From Amycolatopsis nigrescens CSC17Ta-90 (GTDB lineage: Bacteria; Actinomycetota; Actinomycetes; Mycobacteriales; Pseudonocardiaceae), in the NCBI RefSeq assembly GCF_000384315.1, contig NZ_ARVW01000001.1, positions 7,795,001-7,859,000 of the forward strand: DNA of 64,000 nucleotides. The letters are read 5' to 3'. Under the pieces are notes generated by a model. It ran no database searches. It saw only the letters and a list, made by a program, of their open reading frames with translations, and was not told where the DNA came from. Both the position numbers and the translations under genes were made by a program. Positions 1 to 9,031 of this stretch are shown here, in pieces. The stretch's first letter is position 1, and each line of letters opens with the position of its first letter.

Positions 1-2498
1 TCGCTGTCGAGGGCGGCGGCGATCTGCTGAGCGGCGTGCGGTGTGTCGCGGCAGGGGACGACGGCGACGTCGCGGCGCAGGGCGTGGGTGTGCTGGGGCA
101 GCACGCGCCCGAGGACCTTGAGGTCGCCGGTGAACTTGGTGACCCGGCCGGCGAGGGTGTACAGCAAGGCGGTCTTGCCGCAGGCGCCCGCGCCGTGCAG
201 CACCAGGACGCCGCCGCGGGGGAGATGGAGGTCGACGCCGGCGTAGACCGGGCGGCCGCGGTCGTCGTCCAGCCGCACGGCGTGTGCGCTGACGGCTTCG
301 TCGCTGCCGGGTGCCGGCCAGTCGGCGAGCCGCAGCTCGTGCACCAGGGCGTCGCCTTCGGCATCGAACACCGGCAGCACCCGGTCCAGTTTCGGGGGCA
401 GGCCCCAGGCGCGGCGGCCAAGCAGGGCCAGTACCGCGGGCACCAGGGTCATCCGGACGATGAAGGCGTCGATGAACACCCCGACCGCGAGGCTGAACGC
501 GATCGGCTTGATGGTGGCGCTGCCTTCCGGGACAAACGCCGCGAAGACCGCGAACATGATCACCGCGGCGGCGACCACCACCCGGGAGGCGGAGACGAAC
601 CCGGACTCGATGGCGTGGTGCGGGTCGCCGTGGTGCACGAAGTCTTCACGGATGCGCGAGACCAGGAACACCTCGTAGTCCATGGCGAGTCCGAAAAGGA
701 CACCCATCAGGATGATCGGCAGGAAGCTGATCACGCTGCCGGTGTGCGTCACGTTCAGCGCCTCGGCGAGATGCCCTTGCACGAACACGAAAGACGTCGC
801 GCCGAAGGCGGCGGCCACCGAGAGCAGATAGCCGACGGTGGCCTTGATCGGCACCCAGATGGAGCGGAACACCATCGCCAGCAGGATCAGCGAGAGCCCG
901 ACGACCAGTATCCCGAACGGGAGCAGGGCGCCGCCGAGCTGCGCGGACACGTCGATGCCGACCGCGGTGATGCCGGTGACCGCGGTCCGCGTGCCGTACG
1001 CGTCGAGGAAGTGTTGCTCCTGCCCGCGCAGCCGGGAAACGAGCTCGTCGGTCTGTGGCGAGTCCGGTGCGGTGGCCGGGATGACCTGGATGATCCCGGT
1101 GTCGCCCTTGGGGTTCGGGGTGGCCAGCGGTACCGAGGCGACGCCGGGGATCTCCCGCAGCTCGCCGGCGATCCGGTTCACCAGTCCGATCGGGTCGGTG
1201 CTGGTGATGATGTCCGCGGTGACGATCAGCGGCCCGTTGTAGCCGGCGCCGAAATGTTCGCTGATGGCCTCGTAGGTGTCGCGGGCGGGGCTGCCGTGTT
1301 CCTCGGTGCCGCTGTCGGGCAGTGCCAGCCTCAGGTCGGTGGCGGGGATCGCGCAGACCGCCAGCCCGGCGACCACGACCAGCACGGTGACCAGCGGCGC
1401 CCTGGTCGCGGTGCGGACCCACCAGCGCGCGATCGGCGGGCTCTGGCGGCGCCGCTTGCGCCGCGGTTTCCTGGTGCGCGGGCGTAACCGCTTGCCGGCG
1501 AAGGACATCAGCGCGGGCACGAGGGTGACGGCGATGCCGACCGCGAGCGCGACCGCGACCGCGGCGGCGATGCCCATGGTGGTCAGGAACGGGATACCGG
1601 CCACGGACAGGCCGAGCAGCGCGATGACGACGGTGAGGCCGGCGAAGATGACCGCCGAGCCCGCGGTGGCGGTGGCGCGGGCGATCGACTCCTCCACGTC
1701 CAGCCCTTCGCCGAGCTGGTCTCGGTGCCGTGAGAGCAGGAACAGCGCGTAGTCGATGCCGACCGCGAGCCCGATCATCACCGCCAGCATCGGCGCGGTG
1801 GACGAGATCGGGGTGACCAGGGTGGCGAGGAAGGTCAGCCCGGAGGCAACGCCGACCCCGAGGACGGCGGTGACCAGCGGCATGACCGCGGCGATCAGGG
1901 ACCGGAACATCAGCAGCAGCACCAGCAGGGCGATGGCGAGGCCGATGCCCTCGGTGGGGCTGAGCTTGGGCACGCGGTCGGACAGCGCGTCGCCGCCCGT
2001 GTAGACCTCCGCGCCGCTACCGGCCTTCGCGGCCAGTTCGTCGGCGATGGCCGAGAGCTGGGTCTTGGTGCCCGGATCGACCTCGGCGAGCTGCACCTTC
2101 AACGGCACGGCGATCAACGCGGCCCGGCCGTCATCCGACAACGCGCCGTGCACGCTTTCGTCGAACGGGTTCACCACGGTGGCGACCTGGCCGAGGTTTC
2201 CGATCTCCGTCACGGTCTGCGCGACCGCGGCCCGGATCTGCGGGGTGTCGGCCTTCGCGCCTTCCCCGACTACGAGCACCAGCTGGGCCGACGTGCCACT
2301 GACCTCGGGGAAGACCCGCCCGAGGTGGTCCAGCGCGTCCTGCGACTCCGAGCCGGGGATGGCGAACGTGTCGTCGGTGCCCTGGTTGACCAGCAGGGCC
2401 GCGCCGCCGGCCGCGGCCAGCACGACTACCCAGATCGCCAGCACGAGCACGCGCCCGCGGGCAGCGGCTCGGCCCAAGCGGTAGAGGAACGACGACAC
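1..2498 (-). CDS. MMPL/RND-family membrane exporter with C-terminal P-loop domain (3' end outside window)
   Basis: This is an integral membrane transporter of the MMPL (RND) superfamily, which exports lipids or drugs using the proton gradient. The 832 visible residues start at GTG 2498 (VSSFLYRLGRAAARGR), followed at once by a first membrane helix, a large extracytoplasmic loop, a cluster of hydrophobic helices that includes GLAVGIDYALFLLSRHR, and then a second copy of the same loop-plus-helices pattern that includes GLAMDYEVFLVSRIRED. These are the two classic MMPL repeats. After the last helix (about residue 660) the protein does not stop. It continues into a soluble region with a Walker A-like GAGACGKT (Lys775) that looks like the start of an ABC-type ATPase domain, and the window edge cuts it. 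It is divergent from a TetR gene across a palindromic operator, so it is probably TetR-repressed. The substrate is unknown. Confidence 0.88.
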   Translation of the reverse strand, partial: MSSFLYRLGRAAARGRVLVLAIWVVVLAAAGGAALLVNQGTDDTFAIPGSESQDALDHLGRVFPEVSGTSAQLVLVVGEGAKADTPQIRAAVAQTVTEIGNLGQVATVVNPFDESVHGALSDDGRAALIAVPLKVQLAEVDPGTKTQLSAIADELAAKAGSGAEVYTGGDALSDRVPKLSPTEGIGLAIALLVLLLMFRSLIAAVMPLVTAVLGVGVASGLTFLATLVTPISSTAPMLAVMIGLAVGIDYALFLLSRHRDQLGEGLDVEESIARATATAGSAVIFAGLTVVIALLGLSVAGIPFLTTMGIAAAVAVALAVGIAVTLVPALMSFAGKRLRPRTRKPRRKRRRQSPPIARWWVRTATRAPLVTVLVVVAGLAVCAIPATDLRLALPDSGTEEHGSPARDTYEAISEHFGAGYNGPLIVTADIITSTDPIGLVNRIAGELREIPGVASVPLATPNPKGDTGIIQVIPATAPDSPQTDELVSRLRGQEQHFLDAYGTRTAVTGITAVGIDVSAQLGGALLPFGILVVGLSLILLAMVFRSIWVPIKATVGYLLSVAAAFGATSFVFVQGHLAEALNVTHTGSVISFLPIILMGVLFGLAMDYEVFLVSRIREDFVHHGDPHHAIESGFVSASRVVVAAAVIMFAVFAAFVPEGSATIKPIAFSLAVGVFIDAFIVRMTLVPAVLALLGRRAWGLPPKLDRVLPVFDAEGDALVHELRLADWPAPGSDEAVSAHAVRLDDDRGRPVYAGVDLHLPRGGVLVLHGAGACGKTALLYTLAGRVTKFTGDLKVLGRVLPQHTHALRRDVAVVPCRDTPHAAQQIAAALDS

Positions 2499-2518
2499 GG
2501 CGACTCCCTGAGTTCTCC

Positions 2519-2568
2519 GGATACATCGTGTATCGTAATGCATGATGTATCCGATGTAGCGTGTATCC
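2519..2568. promoter_or_regulatory. Palindromic operator region between MMPL and TetR genes
   Basis: The divergent intergenic region holds overlapping inverted repeats built on GGATACAT/ATGTATCC. A perfect pair of arms lies at 2519-2526 and 2545-2552, a 13-bp palindrome ATACATCGTGTAT at 2521-2533, and a further GTGTATCC half site at 2561-2568. This is the expected layout for a TetR-family repressor controlling both the exporter and itself. Binding is inferred. Confidence 0.7.
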
Positions 2569-2609
2569 GGTCACTGGTTCGGGTGAGGCAGGGCAGTAGG
2601 GTGGGCGAA

Positions 2610-3281
2610 ATGGCGACCACTGGCGCGGACCTGGGGCGGCCGCGGGGGATGACCCGGCGGCGCGCGGAGACCCGGCGGCGGGTCATCGAGGCGGCCTACG
2701 ACGTGTTCATCGAACTGGGCATTCGCGATGCCCCGGTCGAGCTGATCTGCGAACGCGCCGGCTTCACCCGCGGCGCCTTCTACTCGAACTTCGCCAGCAA
2801 GGACGAGCTGTTCCTCGCGGTGTACGAGGTGCGGATGCGGGAGCGCACCGACCGTCTGCGGGTGGCGGTGGACGAGGCCGTTGCCGCGGTCGATCCGGCT
2901 TCCGCGGACGCGGTCAGCCGGGTGTTGCAGCAGGCGGGCGTGCTGTTCATGGAGTCGCTGACCGCGGACGAGACCTGGTACCTGCTCAACGCCGAGTTCC
3001 GCGCACAGGCACTGCGCCGGCCGGAGCTGCGGGCGCCCACCGCGGACACCGAGCGCCGGTTTCACGACGCGCTCGGCGAGATCCTGCTGGACATGCTCGG
3101 CGGGCTGGGCATGCGGCTGACCGTCGATCCGCGCAGTGCCGTCATCACGATCGTGAAGCTGTACGAGACCCTGCTGGAACGGGCGATCCTGGACGAGCTG
3201 CCCAGTGCGGCCGACAGCCACTACCTGACCGAGGTGCTTCCCCTGCTGCTGGCGGCACTGGTCGTTCCGGACCACGGCTGA
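2610..3281 (+). CDS. TetR/AcrR-family transcriptional repressor
   Basis: A 223-residue one-component regulator. The N-terminal TetR helix-turn-helix (about residues 17-63) is clear: RRRVIEAAYDVFIELGI, then VELICERAGFTRGAFYSNF and a following KDELF. The C-terminal all-helical part is the ligand and dimer domain, whose ligand cannot be read. ATG 2610 was chosen because the open frame upstream runs through the operator and has no regulator-like sequence, and this start gives the usual short basic lead into the HTH. Its divergent neighbour is the MMPL exporter, the common exporter/repressor pairing, so it probably represses that gene and itself. Confidence 0.88.
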   Translation: MATTGADLGRPRGMTRRRAETRRRVIEAAYDVFIELGIRDAPVELICERAGFTRGAFYSNFASKDELFLAVYEVRMRERTDRLRVAVDEAVAAVDPASADAVSRVLQQAGVLFMESLTADETWYLLNAEFRAQALRRPELRAPTADTERRFHDALGEILLDMLGGLGMRLTVDPRSAVITIVKLYETLLERAILDELPSAADSHYLTEVLPLLLAALVVPDHG

Positions 3282-3410
3282 GTCCCAGAATCCTTGCCGG
3301 CCACCGGTTTCCGGCTGGCCATGGGGTCGTCATCGCCCTGCTCTGCTCTGTCCATTTCGGATCATGACCGCACTTGTCGGTGCGGCCGGGAGCCGTGGTT
3401 TCCGACTCGG

Positions 3411-3441
3411 GTGTTGACAAACACAACACTGCGCCCAACAC
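3411..3441. promoter_or_regulatory. Inverted repeat with -35-like hexamer ahead of the amine catabolic operon
   Basis: GTGTTG (3411-3416) and CAACAC (3424-3429) form an inverted repeat with a 7-nt spacer, and a second CAACAC follows at 3436-3441. TTGACA, a perfect -35 hexamer, lies inside the repeat at 3414-3419, about 70 nt before the first gene. A repressor bound here would block the promoter. No regulator gene in the window is obviously paired with it, and no good -10 hexamer is visible. Confidence 0.4.
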
Positions 3442-3486
3442 TAAGCCGCTAAGACCGCACGTCACGCGATCGACGAAAGGCTGGGC

Positions 3487-4929
3487 ATGCCGACGGACTC
3501 CTGGGCAACGTTGTTGGTCGATGGGCAGTGGTGTTCGGGCGCCACCGCCTTCGAGGTGGTGGATCCGGCTACCTTGGAGCCGGTCGGCCGGGCCGCGGAC
3601 GGCGGCGCGCGGGACGCGCTGGCGGCGTTGGATGCGGCCTGCGCGGTGGCCGAGTCGTGGCGGTCGGTGACCGCCGAGGAGCGCGGTGGCTACCTGCGCC
3701 GGGCCGCCGCCGAGATCCGGATCAGGATCGACGCCCTGACCGAGCTGTTGACCAGCGAGAACGGCAAGCCGCTCGGTGAGGCGCGGGGCGAACTGCTCGG
3801 CAGTGCGCGGATGCTGGAGTGGAGCGCCGAGGAGGCCCGCCGGGCCGGCGGCCGGGTGCTGCCGGACTCGCCGAACGGGCCGGGACTGGTGCTGAAGGCG
3901 CCGGTCGGCCCCGCACTGGCGATCTCGCCGTGGAACTTCCCGGCCAGCATGCTGATCCGCAAGATCGGCCTGGCGCTGGCCGCCGGCGCGCCGCTGATCG
4001 CCAAGCCGGCCGAGCAGACCCCGCTGATCGCCACCGAGTTGGTGCGCATCCTGCAAGAGACCGGGCTGCCCGCCGGGGTGCTCCAGTCGATCACGACCTC
4101 GCGGCCGGCCGAGGTGGCCGGTGCGCTGCTGGCGGACCCGAGGCTGCGCAAGGTGAGTTTCACCGGCTCCACCGAGGTCGGCCTCGGGCTGCTGCGCGAC
4201 ACCGGCACCCACCTGCGGCGCACGTCGCTGGAGCTGGGCGGGCACTCGCCGGCGATCGTGTTCGCCGATGCCGACCTGCCCGCCGCCGCGGCCGGGGTGG
4301 TGGCGGCCAAGTTCTTCAACGCCGGGCAGAGCTGCATCGCGGTGAACCGGCTGTACGTGCACCGGTCCGTGCACGACGAACTGCTCGCGCTGATCGAGGA
4401 GAAGGTCGCCGCGCTGCGCGTCGGGCACGGGGCGGCCGAAGGCACCGGCATCGGCCCGCTGATCGACCAGTCCGGGCTGGACAAGGTGGAACGCCAGGTC
4501 GCCGACGCGGTCTCCGGTGGGGCGAAGGTGCGCACCGGGGGCAGGCGGTGGTCCGGACCGGCCGAGCTGAAGGGCGCGTTCTACGAGCCCACCGTGCTCA
4601 CCGGGGTCGGTGACGACCGGCTCATCACCCGCGAGGAGACCTTCGGCCCGGTACTGCCGGTCTACTCCTTCGACACCGACGACGAGGTCGTGCGCCGGGC
4701 CAACGACACCGATTACGGCTTGGCGGCCTACCTGTTCGGCCGGGACCTGAATCGGCTGTGGACCGTGATGGACCGGCTGAACTTCGGGGTGATCGGGGTG
4801 AACGACCCGGCCCCGGTGCGGCCGGAGCTGCCCTTCGGCGGCATGCGCAACAGCGGACAGGAACGCGAAGGCGGTGCCGAGGGCATCGAGGCGTTCCTGG
4901 AGACCAAGTCGATCGCGATCAAGCTGTGA
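3487..4929 (+). CDS. NAD(P)-dependent aldehyde dehydrogenase, succinate-semialdehyde dehydrogenase type
   Basis: This enzyme oxidises an aldehyde to the acid with NAD(P)+. Its 480 residues are the normal family length. Landmarks are the nucleotide-binding stretch [27 protein letters not shown], the FTGSTEVG loop, the general base Glu249 in LELGGHSP, the catalytic Cys283 in FNAGQSCI, and [10 protein letters not shown]. The C-terminal run [20 protein letters not shown], with its following LETK, matches the succinate-semialdehyde dehydrogenase subgroup (GabD type), so a semialdehyde made by the next gene's aminotransferase is the likely substrate. It is the first gene of a forward run of closely spaced genes. 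A related omega-semialdehyde such as 2-aminoadipate semialdehyde is an equally possible substrate. Confidence 0.85.
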   Translation: MPTDSWATLLVDGQWCSGATAFEVVDPATLEPVGRAADGGARDALAALDAACAVAESWRSVTAEERGGYLRRAAAEIRIRIDALTELLTSENGKPLGEARGELLGSARMLEWSAEEARRAGGRVLPDSPNGPGLVLKAPVGPALAISPWNFPASMLIRKIGLALAAGAPLIAKPAEQTPLIATELVRILQETGLPAGVLQSITTSRPAEVAGALLADPRLRKVSFTGSTEVGLGLLRDTGTHLRRTSLELGGHSPAIVFADADLPAAAAGVVAAKFFNAGQSCIAVNRLYVHRSVHDELLALIEEKVAALRVGHGAAEGTGIGPLIDQSGLDKVERQVADAVSGGAKVRTGGRRWSGPAELKGAFYEPTVLTGVGDDRLITREETFGPVLPVYSFDTDDEVVRRANDTDYGLAAYLFGRDLNRLWTVMDRLNFGVIGVNDPAPVRPELPFGGMRNSGQEREGGAEGIEAFLETKSIAIKL

Positions 4930-4940
4930 GGGCCGTGCGG

Positions 4941-6239
4941 ATGACCGAGATGACGATCCTGGACGACCGGTCGAGGTCGGCCGAGCAGCTCGCCGAGCTG
5001 GACAGGCGCGCGATCATCCACCCGCACACCACGATCGGCGCGCCGGCCGAGCCGGTGATCTTCGACCGCGGCGAGGGCGCCGTGCTGTGGGACGTGCAAG
5101 GAAAGTCCTATTTGGACGGTACCTGCGGGCTGTGGCAGTGCCCGGTCGGGCACGGGCGGGCGGAGCTCGCGGAGGCCGCGGCCGCGCAGATCCGGCGGCT
5201 GGAGTTCTACTCCTCCTTCGGCGACTATTCCAACGAGCCGTCCATTGCACTGGCCGACCGGCTGCTGCGGCTGGCCCCGCCCGGCTTGGAGAAGGTGTTC
5301 TTCACCAACGGCGGCTCCGAGGGCAACGAGACCGCGATCAAGCTGGCCCGGCTGGCGCAGCACCACGCCGGCAGGCCGGAGCGGACCGTGATCCTGTCCC
5401 GCACCGCCGGCTATCACGGCATGGGCGGTGCCTCGCTCGCCGCCACCGGCATCGACGCGCTCCGGCAGGGTTTCGGGCCGCTGCTGCCGGACGTGGAGTT
5501 CCTCGGCAAACCGCACGGGCTGCACCACGACACCGACACGCTGATCGCGGAGCTGGAACGGCGGATCGCCGAGCTGGGCGCGGACCGGATCGCGGCCTTC
5601 ATCGGCGAACCAGTGCTCGGCGTCGGCGGCATGGTCCCGCCGCCGCCGGACTACTGGCCTCGGGTGCAGGAAGTGCTGCGCCGCAACGACATCCTCCTGA
5701 TCCTGGACGAGATCGTGACCGCGTTCGGCCGAGTCGGGCACTGGTTCGCCGCCGAGCACTACGGCATCGAGCCGGACATGATCGTCACGGCCAAGGGGTT
5801 GACCAGCGGCTACATTCCGATGGGTGCCGTGCTGGTCGGCCGCCGGGTGCTGGATCTCGTGGACGGCGCGTGGTTCCCGCACGGCTTCACCTACAACGGG
5901 CATCCGGTCGGCGCCGCGGTAGCGCTGGCGAACCTGGACATCCTGGAGCGGGAAGAACTGCTGGCGCGGGCCAGCGCGGTGGGGGCCAGGATCATGGCCG
6001 GGCTGGCGCCGCTGGCCGAGCTGGACCACGTGCGCGAGGTGCGCGGGGCCGGGCTGATGCTCGGGATCGAGCTGGACCGCGACGCCGCGAGCGTGCAGTC
6101 CGGCGCGCGGGCGGACGGGCTGATCGTCCGCGCCGCCGGCAGCAACATCGTGATTTCGCCGCCGTTGGTCATCACCGACGAGCAGGCGGACACGCTGGTG
6201 CGTCTCGTGTGCGAGCACGTGGCCGCGGCCGGGGACTAA
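4941..6239 (+). CDS. Class III PLP-dependent aminotransferase (omega-amino acid/amine type)
   Basis: This enzyme moves a terminal amino group from an amine or omega-amino acid to a keto acid (commonly pyruvate or 2-oxoglutarate), giving a semialdehyde. Its 432 residues contain the fold-type I class III signatures: [18 protein letters not shown] for the cofactor phosphate, GYHGMGGAS, the [11 protein letters not shown] motif with the Asp that contacts the PLP nitrogen, and the Schiff-base lysine Lys285 in [17 protein letters not shown] 4941 was preferred to the longer open frame because it sits 11 nt after the dehydrogenase stop codon. The pairing with a semialdehyde dehydrogenase just upstream and a polyamine-type importer just downstream suggests amine catabolism. 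The exact donor cannot be read. Confidence 0.85.
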   Translation: MTEMTILDDRSRSAEQLAELDRRAIIHPHTTIGAPAEPVIFDRGEGAVLWDVQGKSYLDGTCGLWQCPVGHGRAELAEAAAAQIRRLEFYSSFGDYSNEPSIALADRLLRLAPPGLEKVFFTNGGSEGNETAIKLARLAQHHAGRPERTVILSRTAGYHGMGGASLAATGIDALRQGFGPLLPDVEFLGKPHGLHHDTDTLIAELERRIAELGADRIAAFIGEPVLGVGGMVPPPPDYWPRVQEVLRRNDILLILDEIVTAFGRVGHWFAAEHYGIEPDMIVTAKGLTSGYIPMGAVLVGRRVLDLVDGAWFPHGFTYNGHPVGAAVALANLDILEREELLARASAVGARIMAGLAPLAELDHVREVRGAGLMLGIELDRDAASVQSGARADGLIVRAAGSNIVISPPLVITDEQADTLVRLVCEHVAAAGD

Positions 6240-6293
6240 CGCCCGGTAGTTCGAACTGTCAAGCACTGTCAGCACTGTCGCCATTCTCAAGGC

Positions 6294-6308
6294 CGACCTC
6301 GGAGGTCG
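6294..6308. promoter_or_regulatory. Palindrome that contains the Shine-Dalgarno of the first binding-protein gene
   Basis: CGACCTC-G-GAGGTCG is a 7+1+7 palindrome, and its GGAGGT is the ribosome binding site for the GTG at 6311. Just before it are two copies of GCACTGTC (about 6263-6280). The site could be an operator or could limit ribosome access. It may also be chance in GC-rich DNA. Confidence 0.35.
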
Positions 6309-6310
6309 CC

Positions 6311-7339
6311 GTGCGTAGAAGTATCACCACCGGAAGCCTGGCCTTGGTCGTCGTGCTCGCGACGGCCTGCGGAAGCGGATCGAGTTCACCGGCGCTCACC
6401 TTCGTGTCCACCGGAAGCTCCTTCCAGGACAACCAGAAGACCGCGTGGCAGGAACCGTTCACCAAGGAGACCGGCACCGCGTTCCGCAACGACGGGCCGG
6501 TGGACGAGGCCAAGCTGCGCACCATGGTGGAGGCAGGGAAGGTCACCTGGGACGCGGTGGACACCAGTGCCGCGGCCGCCGAGCAGTACTGCGGCACGTT
6601 CCTGGAGAAGCTGGACTTCTCGGTGGTGGACCGCAACGCCTTCCCACCGGAGACGGTCAGCGAATGCGGGGTGCCGGCGTACTACTACAGCATCATCTTC
6701 ATGTACGACACCAGGAAGTTCGGCGCGAACCCGCCCACCAGGATCGCCGACTTCTTCGATCCGGTGCGCTTCCCCGGCAGGCGGATCGTGCCGCCGGAGG
6801 TGGCGACCGGCCTGCTGGAGGACGCGTTGCTCGCCGACGGCGTGCCGGCCGAAGGACTGTACCCGCTCGACGTCGACCGCGCGCTGCGCAAGCTCGACCC
6901 GATCAAGGGCCTCACCACGTTCGCCAAGACCTACGGGCAGGTCCAGCAGTCCATGGTGGACGGTCAGGTGGACATGGCGCTGGTGTCCACGGCGCGGGCG
7001 CACCAGTCGCTCAAGGCCGGCGCGCCGTTCGAGCCGGTGTGGGACAAGACCATCGTGAACTGGAACGACCTGGTGGTGCCCAAGGGCTCGGCCAAGCGGG
7101 ACCTGGCGATGAAGTTCATCGCGTTCACCAGCAGGCCGGAGCAGTCCGCGAAGTTCTCCGAGCTGGCCTCGGTGCAGCCGGTGAACGAGCAGCTCAAGCC
7201 GAATCTCGACGAACTCCAGCGCCGGATCGACGCGTTCTCCCCGGAGCACAAGCACAGCGTGGTGCTGGGCAACGCCAAGTGGTGGGCCGGGAACTTCGAC
7301 GCGGTGACCCAGAAGTTCACCTCGTGGATGGCCGGGTGA
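6311..7339 (+). CDS. ABC importer substrate-binding lipoprotein, polyamine/PotD-like (copy 1)
   Basis: An extracytoplasmic binding protein of 342 residues. A short signal peptide ends in a lipobox (VVLATAC, lipid-anchored Cys20), and the mature part has the periplasmic-binding-protein-II layout of PotD/Fe3+-type proteins (for example YDTRKFGANPP, PVRFPGRRIVPP, PKGSAKRDLAMKFIAF). The GTG start at 6311 was chosen because a perfect GGAGGT lies 4 nt upstream and it gives an intact lipoprotein signal. The stop codon overlaps the start of the first permease gene, so the two are translationally coupled. A clear paralogue sits at the other end of the same transporter operon (10096-11127). The ligand is probably a cationic amine, inferred from family and neighbours. 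Confidence 0.87.
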   Translation: MRRSITTGSLALVVVLATACGSGSSSPALTFVSTGSSFQDNQKTAWQEPFTKETGTAFRNDGPVDEAKLRTMVEAGKVTWDAVDTSAAAAEQYCGTFLEKLDFSVVDRNAFPPETVSECGVPAYYYSIIFMYDTRKFGANPPTRIADFFDPVRFPGRRIVPPEVATGLLEDALLADGVPAEGLYPLDVDRALRKLDPIKGLTTFAKTYGQVQQSMVDGQVDMALVSTARAHQSLKAGAPFEPVWDKTIVNWNDLVVPKGSAKRDLAMKFIAFTSRPEQSAKFSELASVQPVNEQLKPNLDELQRRIDAFSPEHKHSVVLGNAKWWAGNFDAVTQKFTSWMAG

Positions 7340-8232
7340 TGGCGATGACGCGGACCATGACGACCGGAGAGCCCACGGTGGTGACCGAGCCGCGGCGCAG
7401 GCGGCGTGGGGTGGCGGGCTGGATCCTGCTGCCCGCGGTCGCGACACTGCTGGTGTTCTTCTTCTACCCGCTGGCCACCATCGTCTGGAGCAGCTTCACC
7501 GAACCGGCCGTCGGCCTGGACAACTACATCGCCTTGTTCACCGATGGCGTTTCGGCCACCGTGCTGTTGCGGACCCTGCGCACCGCGCTGATCGTGGCGC
7601 TGGTGGCGCTGGTGGTCGCTTACCCGTACGCCTACGCGATGACCCGGGTGTCGCGGCGTACCCGTGCGGTGCTCACCGTGCTGGTTCTGCTGCCGTTCTG
7701 GACGTCGGTGATGGCCCGCAACTTCGCCTGGTACCTGCTGGAGCAGCGCGGCGGGCTGCTCGAGCGGTTCTTCTCGTCGCTCGGGATCGACGGCGTGGTG
7801 CTGCTCGGCAGCGTCACCGGGGTCACCGTGGCCATGGTCCAGGTGATGCTGCCGTTCATGGTGCTGCCGCTGTACAGCAACCTCAGCTCCATCGACCTGC
7901 GGCTGATGGACGCGGCGACCAGCCTCGGCGCGAACCGCCTGAAATCCTTCGCGCGGGTGTACGTGCCGCTGTCACTGCCGGGCGTGGTGTCGGGGTTCTC
8001 GCTGGTGTTCATCGTGACACTGGGCTTCTTCGTGACCCCGGCGCTGCTGGGCACTCCGCAGCAGTCCCTGGTCTCGCAGGTGATCGAGACCAGGGTCGGC
8101 GATCTGCTGGACTTCCCCGGCGCCGGTGCGATGGGCTCGGTGCTGCTGGTGGTCACCCTCGTGGTGCTGTTCGCGGTCAGCCGGATCGCGAAGCCCACCG
8201 CGGCCCTGAACCAGGCGGTGGACCGTGCCTAG
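7339..8232 (+). CDS. ABC transporter permease, PotB-like
   Basis: One of two inner-membrane permeases of the polyamine-type importer, 297 residues with about six helices, the first of which is LLPAVATLLVFFFYPLATIV. The family EAA loop that docks the ATPase appears here as MDAATSLGANRLKSFARVYV followed by PLSLPGVVSG. ATG 7339 overlaps the TGA of the binding-protein gene, so translation is probably coupled. Three other possible starts lie within 15 nt and change only the cytoplasmic tail. The following permease starts inside the end of this gene. Confidence 0.88.
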   Translation: MAMTRTMTTGEPTVVTEPRRRRRGVAGWILLPAVATLLVFFFYPLATIVWSSFTEPAVGLDNYIALFTDGVSATVLLRTLRTALIVALVALVVAYPYAYAMTRVSRRTRAVLTVLVLLPFWTSVMARNFAWYLLEQRGGLLERFFSSLGIDGVVLLGSVTGVTVAMVQVMLPFMVLPLYSNLSSIDLRLMDAATSLGANRLKSFARVYVPLSLPGVVSGFSLVFIVTLGFFVTPALLGTPQQSLVSQVIETRVGDLLDFPGAGAMGSVLLVVTLVVLFAVSRIAKPTAALNQAVDRA

Positions 8233-9031
8233 TGTGCAAGCGAAACGGACTCGCTCGATCGGCTGGGGCCTGCGGCTGTGGGTGACCGCGGTGGCGGTGC
8301 TGCTGCTGGCGCCGACCCTGGTGGTCATCCCGATGAGCTTCGGTGCCGGCGAGACCTTCGAGTTCCCGCCGCAGGAGTGGTCGCTGCGCTGGTACGAGGA
8401 GTTCTTCTCCTCGCCGCAGTGGATGTCGTCGGTGCTCACCTCGGCGCAGGCCGCGCTGCTGACCGGAGTGCTGGCCACGGTGATCGGGGTGGCCGCCGCG
8501 ATCGGGCTGGACCGGGGCCGGTTCCCCGGTCGCGAGCCGCTGCGCGCGGCCATGATGGCGCCGATGATCGTGCCCGGCATCGTGGTCGCGGTGGCCATCT
8601 ACGGCACCTTCCTGCGCTGGCACCTCAACGGCACGCTGTTGGGCTTCGTACTGGCGCACACCGTGCTGGCGGTGCCGTTCGTGGTCACCTCGGTGGCCAC
8701 CAGCCTGGCCGGCTACGACCGCACGGTGGAGATCGCCGCGGCCAGTCTCGGTGCGTCCGGCTGGACGATCCTGCGCCGGATCACGCTGCCGCTGCTGCTG
8801 CCCGGCATCGCATCCGGGTTCGTGTTCGCGTTCGTCACCTCGCTGGACGAGGTCGTGATCGCGCTGTTCCTGCAGACCCCGGAGATCCGCACGCTGCCCG
8901 TGCAGATGTACGACTCGATCACCCTCGAGATCGACCCGACCATCGCCGCGGCGTCCAGCCTGATCGTGGTGATCACCACCGTGGCCCTGCTGCTGCCCCA
9001 ACTCGTCCGCCGACGCCGGAGTGAACCATGA
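8225..9031 (+). CDS. ABC transporter permease, PotC-like
   Basis: Second permease of the importer, 268 residues with six predicted helices. The EAA loop reads VEIAAASLGASGWTILRRIT followed by LPLLLPGIASG, which is typical of PotC-type subunits. GTG 8225 lies 8 nt inside the end of the preceding permease, and its stop codon overlaps the ATG of the ATPase gene, so the three transporter subunits form one translationally coupled unit. A GTG three codons later is an alternative start. Confidence 0.87.
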   Translation: MPSVQAKRTRSIGWGLRLWVTAVAVLLLAPTLVVIPMSFGAGETFEFPPQEWSLRWYEEFFSSPQWMSSVLTSAQAALLTGVLATVIGVAAAIGLDRGRFPGREPLRAAMMAPMIVPGIVVAVAIYGTFLRWHLNGTLLGFVLAHTVLAVPFVVTSVATSLAGYDRTVEIAAASLGASGWTILRRITLPLLLPGIASGFVFAFVTSLDEVVIALFLQTPEIRTLPVQMYDSITLEIDPTIAAASSLIVVITTVALLLPQLVRRRRSEP

